From: Candidatus Peregrinibacteria bacterium
GTDB lineage: Bacteria; Patescibacteriota; Gracilibacteria; UBA1369
Direction: 5' to 3'
Length of the DNA: 64,000 nucleotides
Assembly: GCA_020851415.1 (NCBI GenBank)
Contig: JADZCU010000044.1
Coordinates: 33,671-97,670, forward strand
Part shown: in pieces, positions 51,838-60,930 of the stretch
Position numbering within the stretch: the stretch's first letter is position 1
Layout of the letters: each line of letters opens with the position of its first letter
Made by a program: the position numbers and the translations under genes
The notes under the pieces: generated by a model
Told to the model about the DNA's origin: nothing
The model's database searches: none
The model's input: the letters and a program-made list of their open reading frames with translations, nothing else

Positions 51838-53895
51838 TTAAAGGATTTCGAATTGATAGATTGAAGATATTCCGTCAGCGAAGTAGTTTTTTGTAACTGT
51901 CATACCACCAAAAGGTAAGACGTATGGCTTCAATGATTCGTTTTGGGTTAACCCCATAAGCGCGCTGAGCGCACCTACTTTCATTGTGAACATTTCATCA
52001 GCGTTCTGAATACTTTGCTTGATGTTGCTCTGATAGAAAGGAGCCGACGTGAAATTTTCGTCGAGTTTATCGTTGCTTCGCATGATGACGTTTTTGATAT
52101 TTTCATGACTGGTACTGATAACAAGATTTTGGCTTACAGTTGTGTAATAAAGGGTTACTCCCGTATTGCCGACCTGAAGAGATGTTATGTTTATTCCATC
52201 AAATGATTCATCGAAACGTTGGATTGTTTCAGGGCTGGCAATGATCTCTTTTCCTTTTGTGCCGTCAGGTAATGTGACGTCGTTTATTTTTGGCGTAAAA
52301 ATGCCACTGGTTTGGACGAATGCCGTTACAAGTTTTTCCAAACGTACGCTGTCTTCATTGGTGTTTTTCATTTCGAGGAACAACGTGATGACTGGTTCTT
52401 CGAAACTCTTTTCAACCGTTACAAGATACTCACCTTCCAGTAAAGGATAGATGTCATCTTTTAAGCTTATATCTTTGCCGAGATACTGCTCTTTTTGTGC
52501 TTCCAATATCCCTTCAAAAATGAGTGATGAAGTTTTGGTTCCTGCTTTGAAAAGCTCCTGAAGTCGTTTGATTTCTTTTACTACGTCGTGGCCTCCCGCC
52601 AGCATTACCGGGTCTGGATTTGCGAGTGCCAACAGTTTGCCGTTGTATTTTTCACTGAAAGTTATGAATTCCTGGTCTCCAAGCTTTTCCTTATCCATAA
52701 GAGTGTATTCCTGGGCAACAAATTTTCCTTTTTCCGCCATCAACACAACACCGTTTGCTTTAAACAGGGAGATGAAGGGTTTTAATGCCATGTAATCCTG
52801 TCCTTTTTCGGCAACAAATTTTGGATCATTTTGAAGCATTGCTTCAAAAAACTTTTCAAAATTCATGTAACCGAATGCCACGTTATTTTGCGGCAGGTTA
52901 TTTACAACTTTTATGTAACTTTCATCTTCAGAAAGTTTTTTACCGTTGGAGAACTGATCGATAATAAATTTAAGGGTCTCTTCATCTTTTGCCAGTACCA
53001 GATAGTTGTTTATAAACATGAAATGGAATCTGCCCGACGTTGTATAACTGTACAGTTTAAAGCCTTTGTATTCGCCATAAACCAGATCGAGCTTTGATTC
53101 CTGCATTGCACGATTTTTAATTTTTTCGAGTGTGAGTTCATGATTTCTGCTTTCGATAAAAATTACCGGATTAAAAACCATGGAATTTTCTGCCCCCGCT
53201 TCTGCGGATTGAAATTGAATTAATGCCACGCCTACTTTTCGACCGAGCCATGATTCAACATCATTTTTGAAATCTACATTGATGAGGGTTCCGATTAAAC
53301 TTTCAAGTCCACTTTTCTGGTAAACCGGATAGTTTTTTACTGTGTCGAAGTATTGTTTGATCTGATCGCTAGCGCCGTCCGTGTTTACTTCCAGCACTGC
53401 GACGGTTTCTTGCAGTGGAAGAAATTCGGCAAGAGCCTGCGGTCTGAAAAATTTCCCGAAGAGAAACAGACCAATGAACGTGAGGGCAAATAAACCTATT
53501 AAAGTTAATACCCCGCCTTTAATTTTCTGTTTATGTTCAGGTTTTAACTGGATTTTGCTTCTAATTTTCTGGATTTTTTCTTTGCGTGCTTCTCTTTCTG
53601 CTTCTTTTTCAGCTTTTTGAGTCTCCATTTCTGCTGACATGGCATTTAATTCAGCCGCTACTTCACTTTGCTTTTGCTGAATTTTTTCATCAACCGCTTT
53701 TTTCTCTGCAGCGGTTTGTTTTGGTTGCTGTTTTTTTTCGTTCTTTGGCTTCTTGAAAGCTGCTTTTCTTTTTGCTAAAAGCTTTTTTAATCCTTTGTTG
53801 GATTTTTTTTGCTGTTCTTTTGCCGCTATTTCCTCTGGAGTCAGCTCCTGTTTACGTGTTGAAGCAATTGTTTTTTTCTTACTTTTTTTCACCAT
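51838..53895 (-). CDS. DUF3352-like membrane protein
   Basis: 685 aa. A very basic Lys/Gln/Ala N-terminus with coiled-coil character (1-120), a single membrane helix (KGGVLTLIGLFALTFIGLFLF) and a large extracellular domain. FLPLQETVAVLEVNTD, VESWLGRKVGVALI and NNYLVLAKDEETLKFIID are the features of DUF3352-type proteins. Function unknown; likely cell-surface. It shares an operon with the DUF4012 gene. Confidence 0.8.
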   Translation of the reverse strand: MVKKSKKKTIASTRKQELTPEEIAAKEQQKKSNKGLKKLLAKRKAAFKKPKNEKKQQPKQTAAEKKAVDEKIQQKQSEVAAELNAMSAEMETQKAEKEAEREARKEKIQKIRSKIQLKPEHKQKIKGGVLTLIGLFALTFIGLFLFGKFFRPQALAEFLPLQETVAVLEVNTDGASDQIKQYFDTVKNYPVYQKSGLESLIGTLINVDFKNDVESWLGRKVGVALIQFQSAEAGAENSMVFNPVIFIESRNHELTLEKIKNRAMQESKLDLVYGEYKGFKLYSYTTSGRFHFMFINNYLVLAKDEETLKFIIDQFSNGKKLSEDESYIKVVNNLPQNNVAFGYMNFEKFFEAMLQNDPKFVAEKGQDYMALKPFISLFKANGVVLMAEKGKFVAQEYTLMDKEKLGDQEFITFSEKYNGKLLALANPDPVMLAGGHDVVKEIKRLQELFKAGTKTSSLIFEGILEAQKEQYLGKDISLKDDIYPLLEGEYLVTVEKSFEEPVITLFLEMKNTNEDSVRLEKLVTAFVQTSGIFTPKINDVTLPDGTKGKEIIASPETIQRFDESFDGINITSLQVGNTGVTLYYTTVSQNLVISTSHENIKNVIMRSNDKLDENFTSAPFYQSNIKQSIQNADEMFTMKVGALSALMGLTQNESLKPYVLPFGGMTVTKNYFADGISSIYQFEIL

Positions 53896-54012
53896 AAATT
53901 TTGGTTTGAAAATACCCGAATAGTATCCCAGATAAGGCTTGAAAATTCAAGGAATTTCCTGCTACTATTGAGCCTCGGGGCACCTCAATTTATAACCAAC
54001 ATATCAACCTTT

Positions 54013-55977
54013 ATGAAAGCCAACGACCTACGAAGAAGATTTATTGATTTTTTTGTCAGCAAAGGACACGCGGAAATAGGCAGCTCTTCGCTGATCCCCG
54101 AGAATGACCCTACAGTACTTTTTACGACAGCGGGTATGCATCCACTGGTTCCGTATTTGATGGGTGAAGAACATCCATCAGGCAAACGACTGGTTGATGT
54201 GCAAAAATGTATTCGTACCGATGATATTGATGAAGTTGGAGATCCGACACATTGCACATTTTTTGAAATGTTGGGTAACTGGTCGCTTGGTGATTATTTC
54301 AAGAAAGAGGCTATCCAGTGGAGTTACGAATTTTTGACAAACCCTTTGGAAAAAGGTGGTATTGGACTTGATCCAAAGCGCTTAATGGTGACCTGTTTCG
54401 CCGGCGACAGTGATGCTCCGCGTGATGATGAGGCAGCAGATATTTGGGAAACGCTTGGATTTAAGCGTTATGATAAAGCCAGCCCTGAGGATCGTGGTTT
54501 AATTTTCTTTTATGAGAAAAAGAAAAACTGGTGGGGACCCGCTGGACAGACAGGACCTTGCGGACCTGATACGGAAATGTTTTATGATACGTGCCCTGAA
54601 CTAGCTCCTGGTGAACACAAAAAGGGTTCTAGCGAATTCTCCCAAAAAAAATATGAACTTCCCGGATGGGGAGGTAAATGTCATGCCAACTGTGAGTGCG
54701 GGCGCTTTGTGGAGATCTGGAACGATGTGTTTATGCAGTACAACAAGCAGGCTGATGGTTCTTATGTCCCGTTGAAACAACAGAATGTGGATACTGGTAT
54801 GGGTTTAGAACGCGTAACTGCTATTTTGCAGGGCATGCCGAGCCATTATGAGACTGAGCTTTTTGCGCCGTTGGTTGAAAAGATTAAAGAATTGGCTAAA
54901 CCGACAGAAGCTGATTTAGCAAGATATGCATCAATTGCCGATGAGGAACTTCGTAAAAAGACAATTGAGCTAGATACAGAACGATCGCTTAGAATTATTG
55001 CAGACCATATTCGTGCTGCTACATTTATTATGGGTGATGCGTGGAGCGTTTCTCCTTCTAATACTGATCAGGGATATATTTTGCGTCGTTTAATTCGCCG
55101 AGCGATTCGTCACGGAAAAATGCTTGGTATAAGCGGAAATTTCACTGATGTTCTTGGACAAATTGTTATTGATATTTATGGTGAAGTTTATCCGGAACTG
55201 AAGCGTAACCAGGAACGTATTATTGCTGAATATAAGCGTGAGGAAGAAAAATTCCAACTTACGATTGAAGTTGGTTTGCGTGAACTTCGTAAGATTTGGA
55301 ATGAGGAAAATTGTAAGAAGGAGTTTACAGTTGTTGATGGTGCGAAAGCTTTTTATATTTATGAAACTTATGGGTTTCCAATTGAAATGATCACGGAAGA
55401 GTTAAAGAAAATTGGGTATGAGATTGATCAGGTGAAATTCATGGAAAGCTTTGATAAAGCCATGAAAGATCATCAGGAAAAATCGCGTGCTGGGAGTGAA
55501 CAGAAGTTTGCGGGTGGACTTGCTGATCACAGTTTTGAGTGCACCATGCTGCATACGGCCACTCATTTGCTCCACAAAGCTTTGAAGGTTGTGTTGGGTG
55601 ATGATGTAAATCAAAAGGGATCAAATATTACCGCTGAACGTTTGCGTTTTGACTTTAACTATCCGCAGAAAATGACTCCGGAACAGGTGAAACAAACTGA
55701 GGATATTGTGAATGAGCAGATTCAGCGTGATTTACCGGTGAGTTATGAAATCGTAACTGTTGAAGAAGCCAAGCAGAAAGGCGCTATTGGTCTTTTTGAA
55801 GATCGTTATGGTGATAAGGTAAAAGTTTATAAGATGGGCGATTTTTCTTATGAGATTTGTGGCGGTCCGCATGTGGAACACACCGGTCAGCTTCAGAAAT
55901 TTAAGATTAAGAAAGAGGAAGCTTGTTCTGCCGGGATTCGCAGAATTAAGGCGGTGGTGGTTGGGGCTGGAATGTAG
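54013..55977 (+). CDS. alaS: Alanyl-tRNA synthetase, short form without C-Ala
   Basis: 654 aa from ATG 54013 (track start is a TTG 15 codons upstream). Class II catalytic core: RRRFIDFFVSKGH, PTVLFTTAGMHPLVPYLMG, CIRTDDIDEVG, GPCGPDTEMFYDTCPE, and VDTGMGLERVTAIL. An insertion contains KCHANCECGRF, a Cys-rich stretch. The editing domain has HTATHLLH and CGGPHVEHTGQL. The protein ends right after editing and lacks the C-terminal C-Ala domain of the usual 850-880-aa enzyme. The gene stop is clear, so this is no frameshift. Confidence 0.96.
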   Translation: MKANDLRRRFIDFFVSKGHAEIGSSSLIPENDPTVLFTTAGMHPLVPYLMGEEHPSGKRLVDVQKCIRTDDIDEVGDPTHCTFFEMLGNWSLGDYFKKEAIQWSYEFLTNPLEKGGIGLDPKRLMVTCFAGDSDAPRDDEAADIWETLGFKRYDKASPEDRGLIFFYEKKKNWWGPAGQTGPCGPDTEMFYDTCPELAPGEHKKGSSEFSQKKYELPGWGGKCHANCECGRFVEIWNDVFMQYNKQADGSYVPLKQQNVDTGMGLERVTAILQGMPSHYETELFAPLVEKIKELAKPTEADLARYASIADEELRKKTIELDTERSLRIIADHIRAATFIMGDAWSVSPSNTDQGYILRRLIRRAIRHGKMLGISGNFTDVLGQIVIDIYGEVYPELKRNQERIIAEYKREEEKFQLTIEVGLRELRKIWNEENCKKEFTVVDGAKAFYIYETYGFPIEMITEELKKIGYEIDQVKFMESFDKAMKDHQEKSRAGSEQKFAGGLADHSFECTMLHTATHLLHKALKVVLGDDVNQKGSNITAERLRFDFNYPQKMTPEQVKQTEDIVNEQIQRDLPVSYEIVTVEEAKQKGAIGLFEDRYGDKVKVYKMGDFSYEICGGPHVEHTGQLQKFKIKKEEACSAGIRRIKAVVVGAGM

Positions 55978-56020
55978 ATTACGCGGGCTGAAATGGATCG
56001 GTGTGGTGCCAGCTCACAGA

Positions 56021-56755
56021 TTAAAAGTAATCCTTGAGCTGATGTATGTTTTCAATAATAATATCCGGAAATTGCGTGGCTGATCCAGGGATTCCACGCT
56101 TTTTCCAGTCATGCCAGATGGAGAAAAAACCGAAAGTTTTTGGCGCTGCAACTTCCCATTCATAATTGTCACCGATGATTACGGTTTTTTCGGCCGGCTC
56201 ATTTAATCTTTGCATGAGTTCAATGTAGAATTTTTTTTCCGGTTTTCCATAACCGAGTTCTCCTTCGACCATGATGTGGTCGAAATATGGTTCAAGATTG
56301 AAGCGTTCGATTTTTTTTCTTTGGTCCGAACTTTGGCCGTTTGTGATGAGCGCCAGTTTGAATCCGGACTTTTTTGCCTTTTCCAATACTTCATAAGCAC
56401 CGTCATAAACAAAAACGTTTTTGTCACGAAGTTCTGAATATTCTACTGCAATTTTTATGGCCTTTTCCTGGGATAATCCAACTTTTTGGAATGCAATAGT
56501 CACCATATCCTTTCGGGCTTTTAGAAGGTCTTTTCTCCCCTCCCGATGGCGGACTTCATCGTTCCAATACCAGGAGCTGGTTTCTAAAATGGTTTTCAAG
56601 AGAACTTTTGGATCTGGGAAATTTCCTTCCAGGCAAAATTTGTTCACCATCTGCTCCCAGGATTTTTGTGTTACTGCATCAAAGGCTATGAGTGTGTCAT
56701 CCATGTCGAAGGCAAAGGCACGGATAACTGATGGAATTTTGGGCGACTTATTCAT
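56021..56755 (-). CDS. HAD-superfamily hydrolase, YjjG-like
   Basis: 244 aa. HAD motifs: AFDMDDTLIAFD (nucleophile and acid Asp), ALITNGQSSDQRKKIER (Thr), GKPEKKFY (Lys) and IIGDNYEWEVAAPKTFGF (Asp pair). The helical cap lies between about 25 and 95. Such enzymes dephosphorylate nucleotides or sugar phosphates; specificity is unknown. It ends 44 bases from alaS on the opposite strand. Confidence 0.92.
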   Translation of the reverse strand: MNKSPKIPSVIRAFAFDMDDTLIAFDAVTQKSWEQMVNKFCLEGNFPDPKVLLKTILETSSWYWNDEVRHREGRKDLLKARKDMVTIAFQKVGLSQEKAIKIAVEYSELRDKNVFVYDGAYEVLEKAKKSGFKLALITNGQSSDQRKKIERFNLEPYFDHIMVEGELGYGKPEKKFYIELMQRLNEPAEKTVIIGDNYEWEVAAPKTFGFFSIWHDWKKRGIPGSATQFPDIIIENIHQLKDYF

Positions 56756-56810
56756 ACAGCTTCAATATAACATAGTTTAATTTCCTTTTGCTTCTGCGAT
56801 TTGTGCAACT

Positions 56811-56838
56811 TTGATTTTTGCGCAAAATATGGTAGATT
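56811..56838 (+). promoter_or_regulatory. Promoter of alaE
   Basis: TTGATT, 16 bases and TAGATT, starting a leader of about 70 nt. In the leader CCTG-ACTCC can pair with GGAG-GCAGG, hiding a GGAGG sequence. The ORF-track start of the alaE frame (TTG 56811) lies inside this -35 box. Confidence 0.45.
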
Positions 56839-56915
56839 CACTCTCCTGTACTCCGCTTTCAAAGGAAGGAGGTGCAGGATCGCTCGTTGAAAAAGATCTC
56901 ACAAAGGAGACTCTC

Positions 56916-57398
56916 ATGACTGATCCATCCGATAACAGGTATGCTCGTATGCGTGCTTGGTTCATGGCCATTGTCTGGCGACGTGTCTTTGCGGACATGT
57001 TCGCAAGGGTGACCTTCTCGGTTGCCACTGGGATGCTCATCGAAATGGGCATTGCGGGAATGTCGCTTCAGCAATCACTGTTCTCGCGCGCCAGCAATTT
57101 GCCTCTGGTCATTCTTTTGGCCAGGCCGTACGGAGCTTTTCGGGATTGGGTCGTGCAGAAATGCAATGCGCCGAAATCCGAGAGGCTTGTACGTTGGGCT
57201 CTGGTGAATACGGTGACGTATACCGTGTTCTTTGTCCCGCAGTACGCTTGCGTATTGTGGCTTGAGGGCGCGACTGGAGATCAGATCTTGAAGGCGAGCG
57301 GTTCGATCGCCGTCTTCTCGGTATTGCTGGGAGCGATGTATGGCGAGTGGTTGGACGTTTGCCGGCATCGGCTCTTTGGCATCCAGAAGAAGGGCTAA
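56916..57398 (+). CDS. alaE: AlaE-family L-alanine exporter
   Basis: 160 aa from ATG 56916, preceded by a good AAAGGAG Shine-Dalgarno sequence; family length is about 150 aa. It follows E. coli AlaE along its length: FADMFARVTFSVATGMLIEMGIAGMSLQQSLFSR, then LLARPYGAFRDWV, a third hydrophobic helix and LLGAMYGEWLDVCRHRLF. Four membrane helices. It exports surplus L-alanine. Base composition and codon choice are visibly GC-richer than the flanks, and it has its own promoter, leader and terminator. It lies near alaS, but the transfer signs argue for coincidence. Confidence 0.88.
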   Translation: MTDPSDNRYARMRAWFMAIVWRRVFADMFARVTFSVATGMLIEMGIAGMSLQQSLFSRASNLPLVILLARPYGAFRDWVVQKCNAPKSERLVRWALVNTVTYTVFFVPQYACVLWLEGATGDQILKASGSIAVFSVLLGAMYGEWLDVCRHRLFGIQKKG

Positions 57399-57440
57399 AA
57401 GCGACCCCGCGTAAAACCGGGGTCGCTTCGCCATTTTTTG
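57399..57440. terminator. Terminator after alaE
   Basis: AAGCGACCCCG and CGGGGTCGCTT form an 11-bp GC-rich stem with an 8-base loop, followed seven bases on by TTTTTT. On the minus strand the reverse structure could end the Ntn-hydrolase transcript. Confidence 0.65.
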
Positions 57441-57470
57441 CTCTGACCGAGTAAGCAATGAATTGAAAAT

Positions 57471-58421
57471 TTAACTCAGATTTTTTGTTTCTTCTAAATT
57501 CACTATGTTGTCTCCAATGTGGAGATTTTTTCTTTGAACCCAGACGAAACCTTTTTCCGGAGTTATTACTGCAACATCCACGGGTCCTCCAACACCTGGA
57601 GAAGAACCGGGCAAGCTCCAAGTCCCATCTGTCATTTTTTGAATACTTTCTGTCGTCTTGATTGCGAGATCGGAAAATTCGATAGCATCCTGTAGTGTCA
57701 TTGTGCCCCAGTTCACTAGATATTCCTGGTCGTCGATCAATTTGAGGAGCTCATTTTTTTTGTGTTCTGGAAGTTCCTGAATAACTTTTGATCTTTTAAT
57801 TTCAGGACTCCATCCGCGAATAATACGTACCAATACATCGGTTTGTCCGATCCATGTTGCTCCGCACTGGTCACCGTTGAGTTTCATTACGATACCGTTT
57901 TTTTCTTTTGGATCGGGAATGGTTATTTTGAAAACGTTATTGCTGCCGTCAGGGTCGTGGCCAGCAATAAGAAACTCCATAATTGGCTGATAGAATTTTT
58001 GTGATCCCTTTTTCCCCGTAAGATCATCAAAATCGAGGGTTATGCACTCAAGGTCGATAGTACTTTTAATCTTTTTGTATCCTTGAGCCTGGTAGTCTTC
58101 AACTTTTCGACTTGCAGTTGTGTTTAAGTATCTGCTGTAAACGCCGTAGAAGTAATCATAGAGCTTATCGACCACATCCTTGACCAACATGTCTTCCAGA
58201 TTATTTTCACGGATAAAAATTTTTATGTGCTGTTGAACATTTTTATTTTCCAAAAAGGAAAGTCCGCATGCCACGGCGGCTACACGTTTATTTAATTGGA
58301 AAAGTTTCATGCGGGTTTGCGAACCTTCGCGCGTATCACCGAGTGAGTTGCGGTATGTTTCCATACTGTCCGCTGCGAGGATATTGCCTTCATTAGTTGT
58401 TGTGACAATGGCGAGAGACAT
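57471..58421 (-). CDS. Proteasome-type Ntn-hydrolase-like protein
   Basis: 316 aa from ATG 58421. The track start 25 codons upstream would overlap the divergent flavin-oxidase gene and hide the N-terminal Ser. After Met removal the chain begins SLAIVTTTNEGNILAADS, resembling the start of proteasome beta, HslV and Anbu proteins, with Ser in place of Thr. The following RMKLFQLNKRVAAVACGLSF matches the Lys-Ile...G segment of that fold. The remaining 200 residues are less familiar. It may be an autonomous peptidase or amidohydrolase; no partner ATPase is nearby. Confidence 0.65.
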   Translation of the reverse strand: MSLAIVTTTNEGNILAADSMETYRNSLGDTREGSQTRMKLFQLNKRVAAVACGLSFLENKNVQQHIKIFIRENNLEDMLVKDVVDKLYDYFYGVYSRYLNTTASRKVEDYQAQGYKKIKSTIDLECITLDFDDLTGKKGSQKFYQPIMEFLIAGHDPDGSNNVFKITIPDPKEKNGIVMKLNGDQCGATWIGQTDVLVRIIRGWSPEIKRSKVIQELPEHKKNELLKLIDDQEYLVNWGTMTLQDAIEFSDLAIKTTESIQKMTDGTWSLPGSSPGVGGPVDVAVITPEKGFVWVQRKNLHIGDNIVNLEETKNLS

Positions 58422-58473
58422 AATGTATAGTTTAAGTGCAGCCTTCTTGTAGCAAATTTTCGTCAACGCTTCA

Positions 58474-60030
58474 ATGAAAAAGAAACCTCCGTTCACACGG
58501 AAACAGAAAATCTACGCTGCTGTTTTTGTTGTTATTGTTTTTACTTTTCTGGTTATTAAAATTTCTATTTGGGATAAACCTGCAAATAGATGGCTTATCG
58601 AAGATCTTTATTTGAAACCCGATCAGAGTAAAAAACTTACCTTAGCGTATCCTATTCAGAATTTTTCTTTTGATGAAGGACAGCTAGTGCGCTCGTCAAT
58701 TGGTGACGCAAGCCATTTGCAGACCGTTGATGTTGCGGCGGTATTTCAGCCCGAAACAAAGCAGGGTGTCCAAAAATATATATCACTTGCCAAAAGACTT
58801 GGTAAAAAAATCTCCATATCTGGAGTTCGTCATAGTATGGGTGGCCAGGCTTTTTCTTCCGATTCAATTCATTTGGACATGACGAAATATGACGATATTC
58901 GATATGACGCGGTTGACCAAACAGTAACTGTACAAAGTGGGGCAACATGGAAACAGATTCAGGCTATGCTGGAACAAAAGGGACGCGCCGTAAAAGTGAT
59001 GCAGGATTCAAATATTTTTACGGTGGGTGGTTCGTTGAGTGTGAATGTGCATGGGAAAGATCCTCGTTTTACTTCGCTGATCTCTACCATTAACTACTTT
59101 ACATTGATTACTCCGGACGGAGCTGTTGTGCGCTGTGATCGTGAAAATAATCCGGAATTATTTTCTGCTGTAATTGGGGGCTATGGTCTTTTTGGGGTTA
59201 TTGATGAGGTGAATTTACAGACGACTGAAAATGATATTTATGAGTTTGCGCTAAATCAATTACCAACAGACGAACTTGTTGGCGAACTTGAGAAGAAACA
59301 GGCTGATGATAGTGTTCATTTGGTAGAAGCGCATTTGTCTATTGATGGCGGTAGGTTTCTTGAAGACGCACTTCTTTATTCTTATAAAACGGTTGAGTCT
59401 CCTCCATCTGTTGAAACGGATATTAGCGGTGCCAGTAATATCTGGATGAGAAAGGCTGTTTTTCAATTTTCGCGTTTGAACGATTTTGGTAAATTTACAA
59501 GATTTGAACTGGAGCGGTCGGTGGGGCCATTGCTTGATGCCAAATATGTGAACAGGAATACGGCAATGGCTGCACCAGTGTATTTTTTGGAAAATAATGA
59601 TGAATCTATTACTGATATTTTGCAGGAGTATTTTGTTCCCAAAGAACATTTTTATGAGTTTCTTGAGGAGTATAAAAACCTTTTACAGAAAAATCGTATT
59701 CATCTTTTGAATGTGACCGTGCGTCTTGTGCCAAAAGATACAGAGGCGCTGCTTTCCTATGCACAAGCGGATATGCTGGGTGTGGTCGTTTATTATCAGG
59801 TTCGGAAAAATGATCAGGGTGTTTCCGATTTGGAAAGTTTTACCAGAGAACTTATTGATTATCTGAACACTATTGGCGCGACTTATTATCTTTGCTATGG
59901 GGCTTACTACGATATGAGTCAATTACAAAAGATGTATCCGAATGTTGGGGAGTTTTTGAAGTTGAAGGGGAGGCATGATCCTGAAGGTCTTTTTTCAAAT
60001 GAGTGGCTTCACACTATTGATGAAACGTAG
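58474..60030 (+). CDS. Membrane-anchored FAD-linked oxidase (PCMH type)
   Basis: 518 aa. One N-terminal membrane helix (KIYAAVFVVIVFTFLVIKI) followed by an outward-facing FAD-binding PCMH domain: AAVFQPETKQGVQKYISLAKRLGKKISISGVRHSMGG, TVQSGATWKQIQAMLEQKG and GGSLSVNVHGKDP. GVRHSMGG holds the His that is a covalent flavin site in aldonolactone oxidases. A substrate domain completes it. The relatives oxidise sugar lactones or alcohols; the substrate is unknown. A terminator follows. Confidence 0.88.
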   Translation: MKKKPPFTRKQKIYAAVFVVIVFTFLVIKISIWDKPANRWLIEDLYLKPDQSKKLTLAYPIQNFSFDEGQLVRSSIGDASHLQTVDVAAVFQPETKQGVQKYISLAKRLGKKISISGVRHSMGGQAFSSDSIHLDMTKYDDIRYDAVDQTVTVQSGATWKQIQAMLEQKGRAVKVMQDSNIFTVGGSLSVNVHGKDPRFTSLISTINYFTLITPDGAVVRCDRENNPELFSAVIGGYGLFGVIDEVNLQTTENDIYEFALNQLPTDELVGELEKKQADDSVHLVEAHLSIDGGRFLEDALLYSYKTVESPPSVETDISGASNIWMRKAVFQFSRLNDFGKFTRFELERSVGPLLDAKYVNRNTAMAAPVYFLENNDESITDILQEYFVPKEHFYEFLEEYKNLLQKNRIHLLNVTVRLVPKDTEALLSYAQADMLGVVVYYQVRKNDQGVSDLESFTRELIDYLNTIGATYYLCYGAYYDMSQLQKMYPNVGEFLKLKGRHDPEGLFSNEWLHTIDET

Positions 60031-60044
60031 AGTTTGATTTAACA

Positions 60045-60076
60045 AAAAAGGCTCGTTTTTGCTGGAGCCTTTTTAT
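60045..60076 (+). terminator. Rho-independent terminator of the flavin oxidase
   Basis: AAAAAGGCTC and GAGCCTTTTT form a perfect 10-bp stem with a 10-base loop and T-rich tail. Confidence 0.85.
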
Positions 60077-60087
60077 TTATGAGTTTA

Positions 60088-60162
60088 TGGTGGCCCGGGC
60101 GGGAATCGAACCTGCATCTAAGCCTTAGGAGTGCCTTGTTCTATCCATTGAACTACCGGGCC
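60088..60162 (-). tRNA. tRNA-Arg(CCT)
   Basis: 75 nt on the minus strand. Acceptor GGCCCGG/CCGGGCC, D arm GTTC/GAAC, anticodon loop CTCCTAA with anticodon CCT reading AGG, T arm with GGTTCGATTCC, discriminator A and encoded CCA. The innermost pair of the anticodon stem is an A-G mismatch. Confidence 0.95.
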
Positions 60163-60187
60163 GGATAGCCATTTACTATGTCATTTC

Positions 60188-60844
60188 CTAGGCTGTTTGC
60201 GGGTTGAGCAGTATTATTTCCATTGCGTCCTCCTTTAAACTGCTGCGGCTCTCAACTGAGATCTTGTCTTTTGGTGTAAGGTTTGCCGCACCCATAACTT
60301 TCAGAAAAGGCTCTATGCCGTCTATTTTCATAGTGACGCCTTCTGTTGCGTAATGCATTGGAATAACTGCACGAGGCTCTATTTCTTCGATTGTCAGGTG
60401 AGCCGCCTTTGCATCCATAACGTGGTTACCGCCAACCGGTACTATGAGTATGTCGATGTCGCCAATCTGTTCCAATAGTGCGTCTTCCGGTTGTGTGCCC
60501 ATGTCGCCCAGGAAACATACTTTTAAGTCGTCTGCGTGTACCACAAACATTAATCCTTTACCTGGCTTTTTTGCTGTTCCTTCTTCGGTGTAAGGGACTT
60601 GGTAGGCGTTGATAGCCAACCCTTTTACCTCGTACTCTCCCGGCCAGTCGATGAGCTTGGCTTCTCCACCTACTTTATTTACGGCGTTATGTCCTTCGTG
60701 ATCATGGCTTACCATAACCAAATCTGCCTTTATTTTTGGCAATTTCAAGCCAACATCTTCGTTGTAGGGATCAAATACTGCTGTGCATTGTTTCGTTTTG
60801 AGGGTGAAACATGAATACCCATGCCAAATAATGTCCATATGCAA
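60188..60844 (-). CDS. Metallo-beta-lactamase-fold hydrolase (UlaG/YtkL-like)
   Basis: 218 aa; ATG 60838 (third residue) is an equally possible start. MBL motifs: IIWHGYSCF at the start, VMVSHDHEGHN in place of HxHxDH, CFLGDMGTQPED, VGGNHVMDAKAA and IPMHYATEG. A metal-dependent hydrolase of the UPF0173/L-ascorbate-6-phosphate lactonase branch, cytoplasmic, substrate unknown. Confidence 0.9.
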   Translation of the reverse strand: MHMDIIWHGYSCFTLKTKQCTAVFDPYNEDVGLKLPKIKADLVMVSHDHEGHNAVNKVGGEAKLIDWPGEYEVKGLAINAYQVPYTEEGTAKKPGKGLMFVVHADDLKVCFLGDMGTQPEDALLEQIGDIDILIVPVGGNHVMDAKAAHLTIEEIEPRAVIPMHYATEGVTMKIDGIEPFLKVMGAANLTPKDKISVESRSSLKEDAMEIILLNPQTA

Positions 60845-60930
60845 AAAACTAGGGATACGTCGGCGTGATGATACTGGATTTTTTGGCTATTGTAAATTAT
60901 AGTCTACGCAACGCTTAACGTCATAAATTT

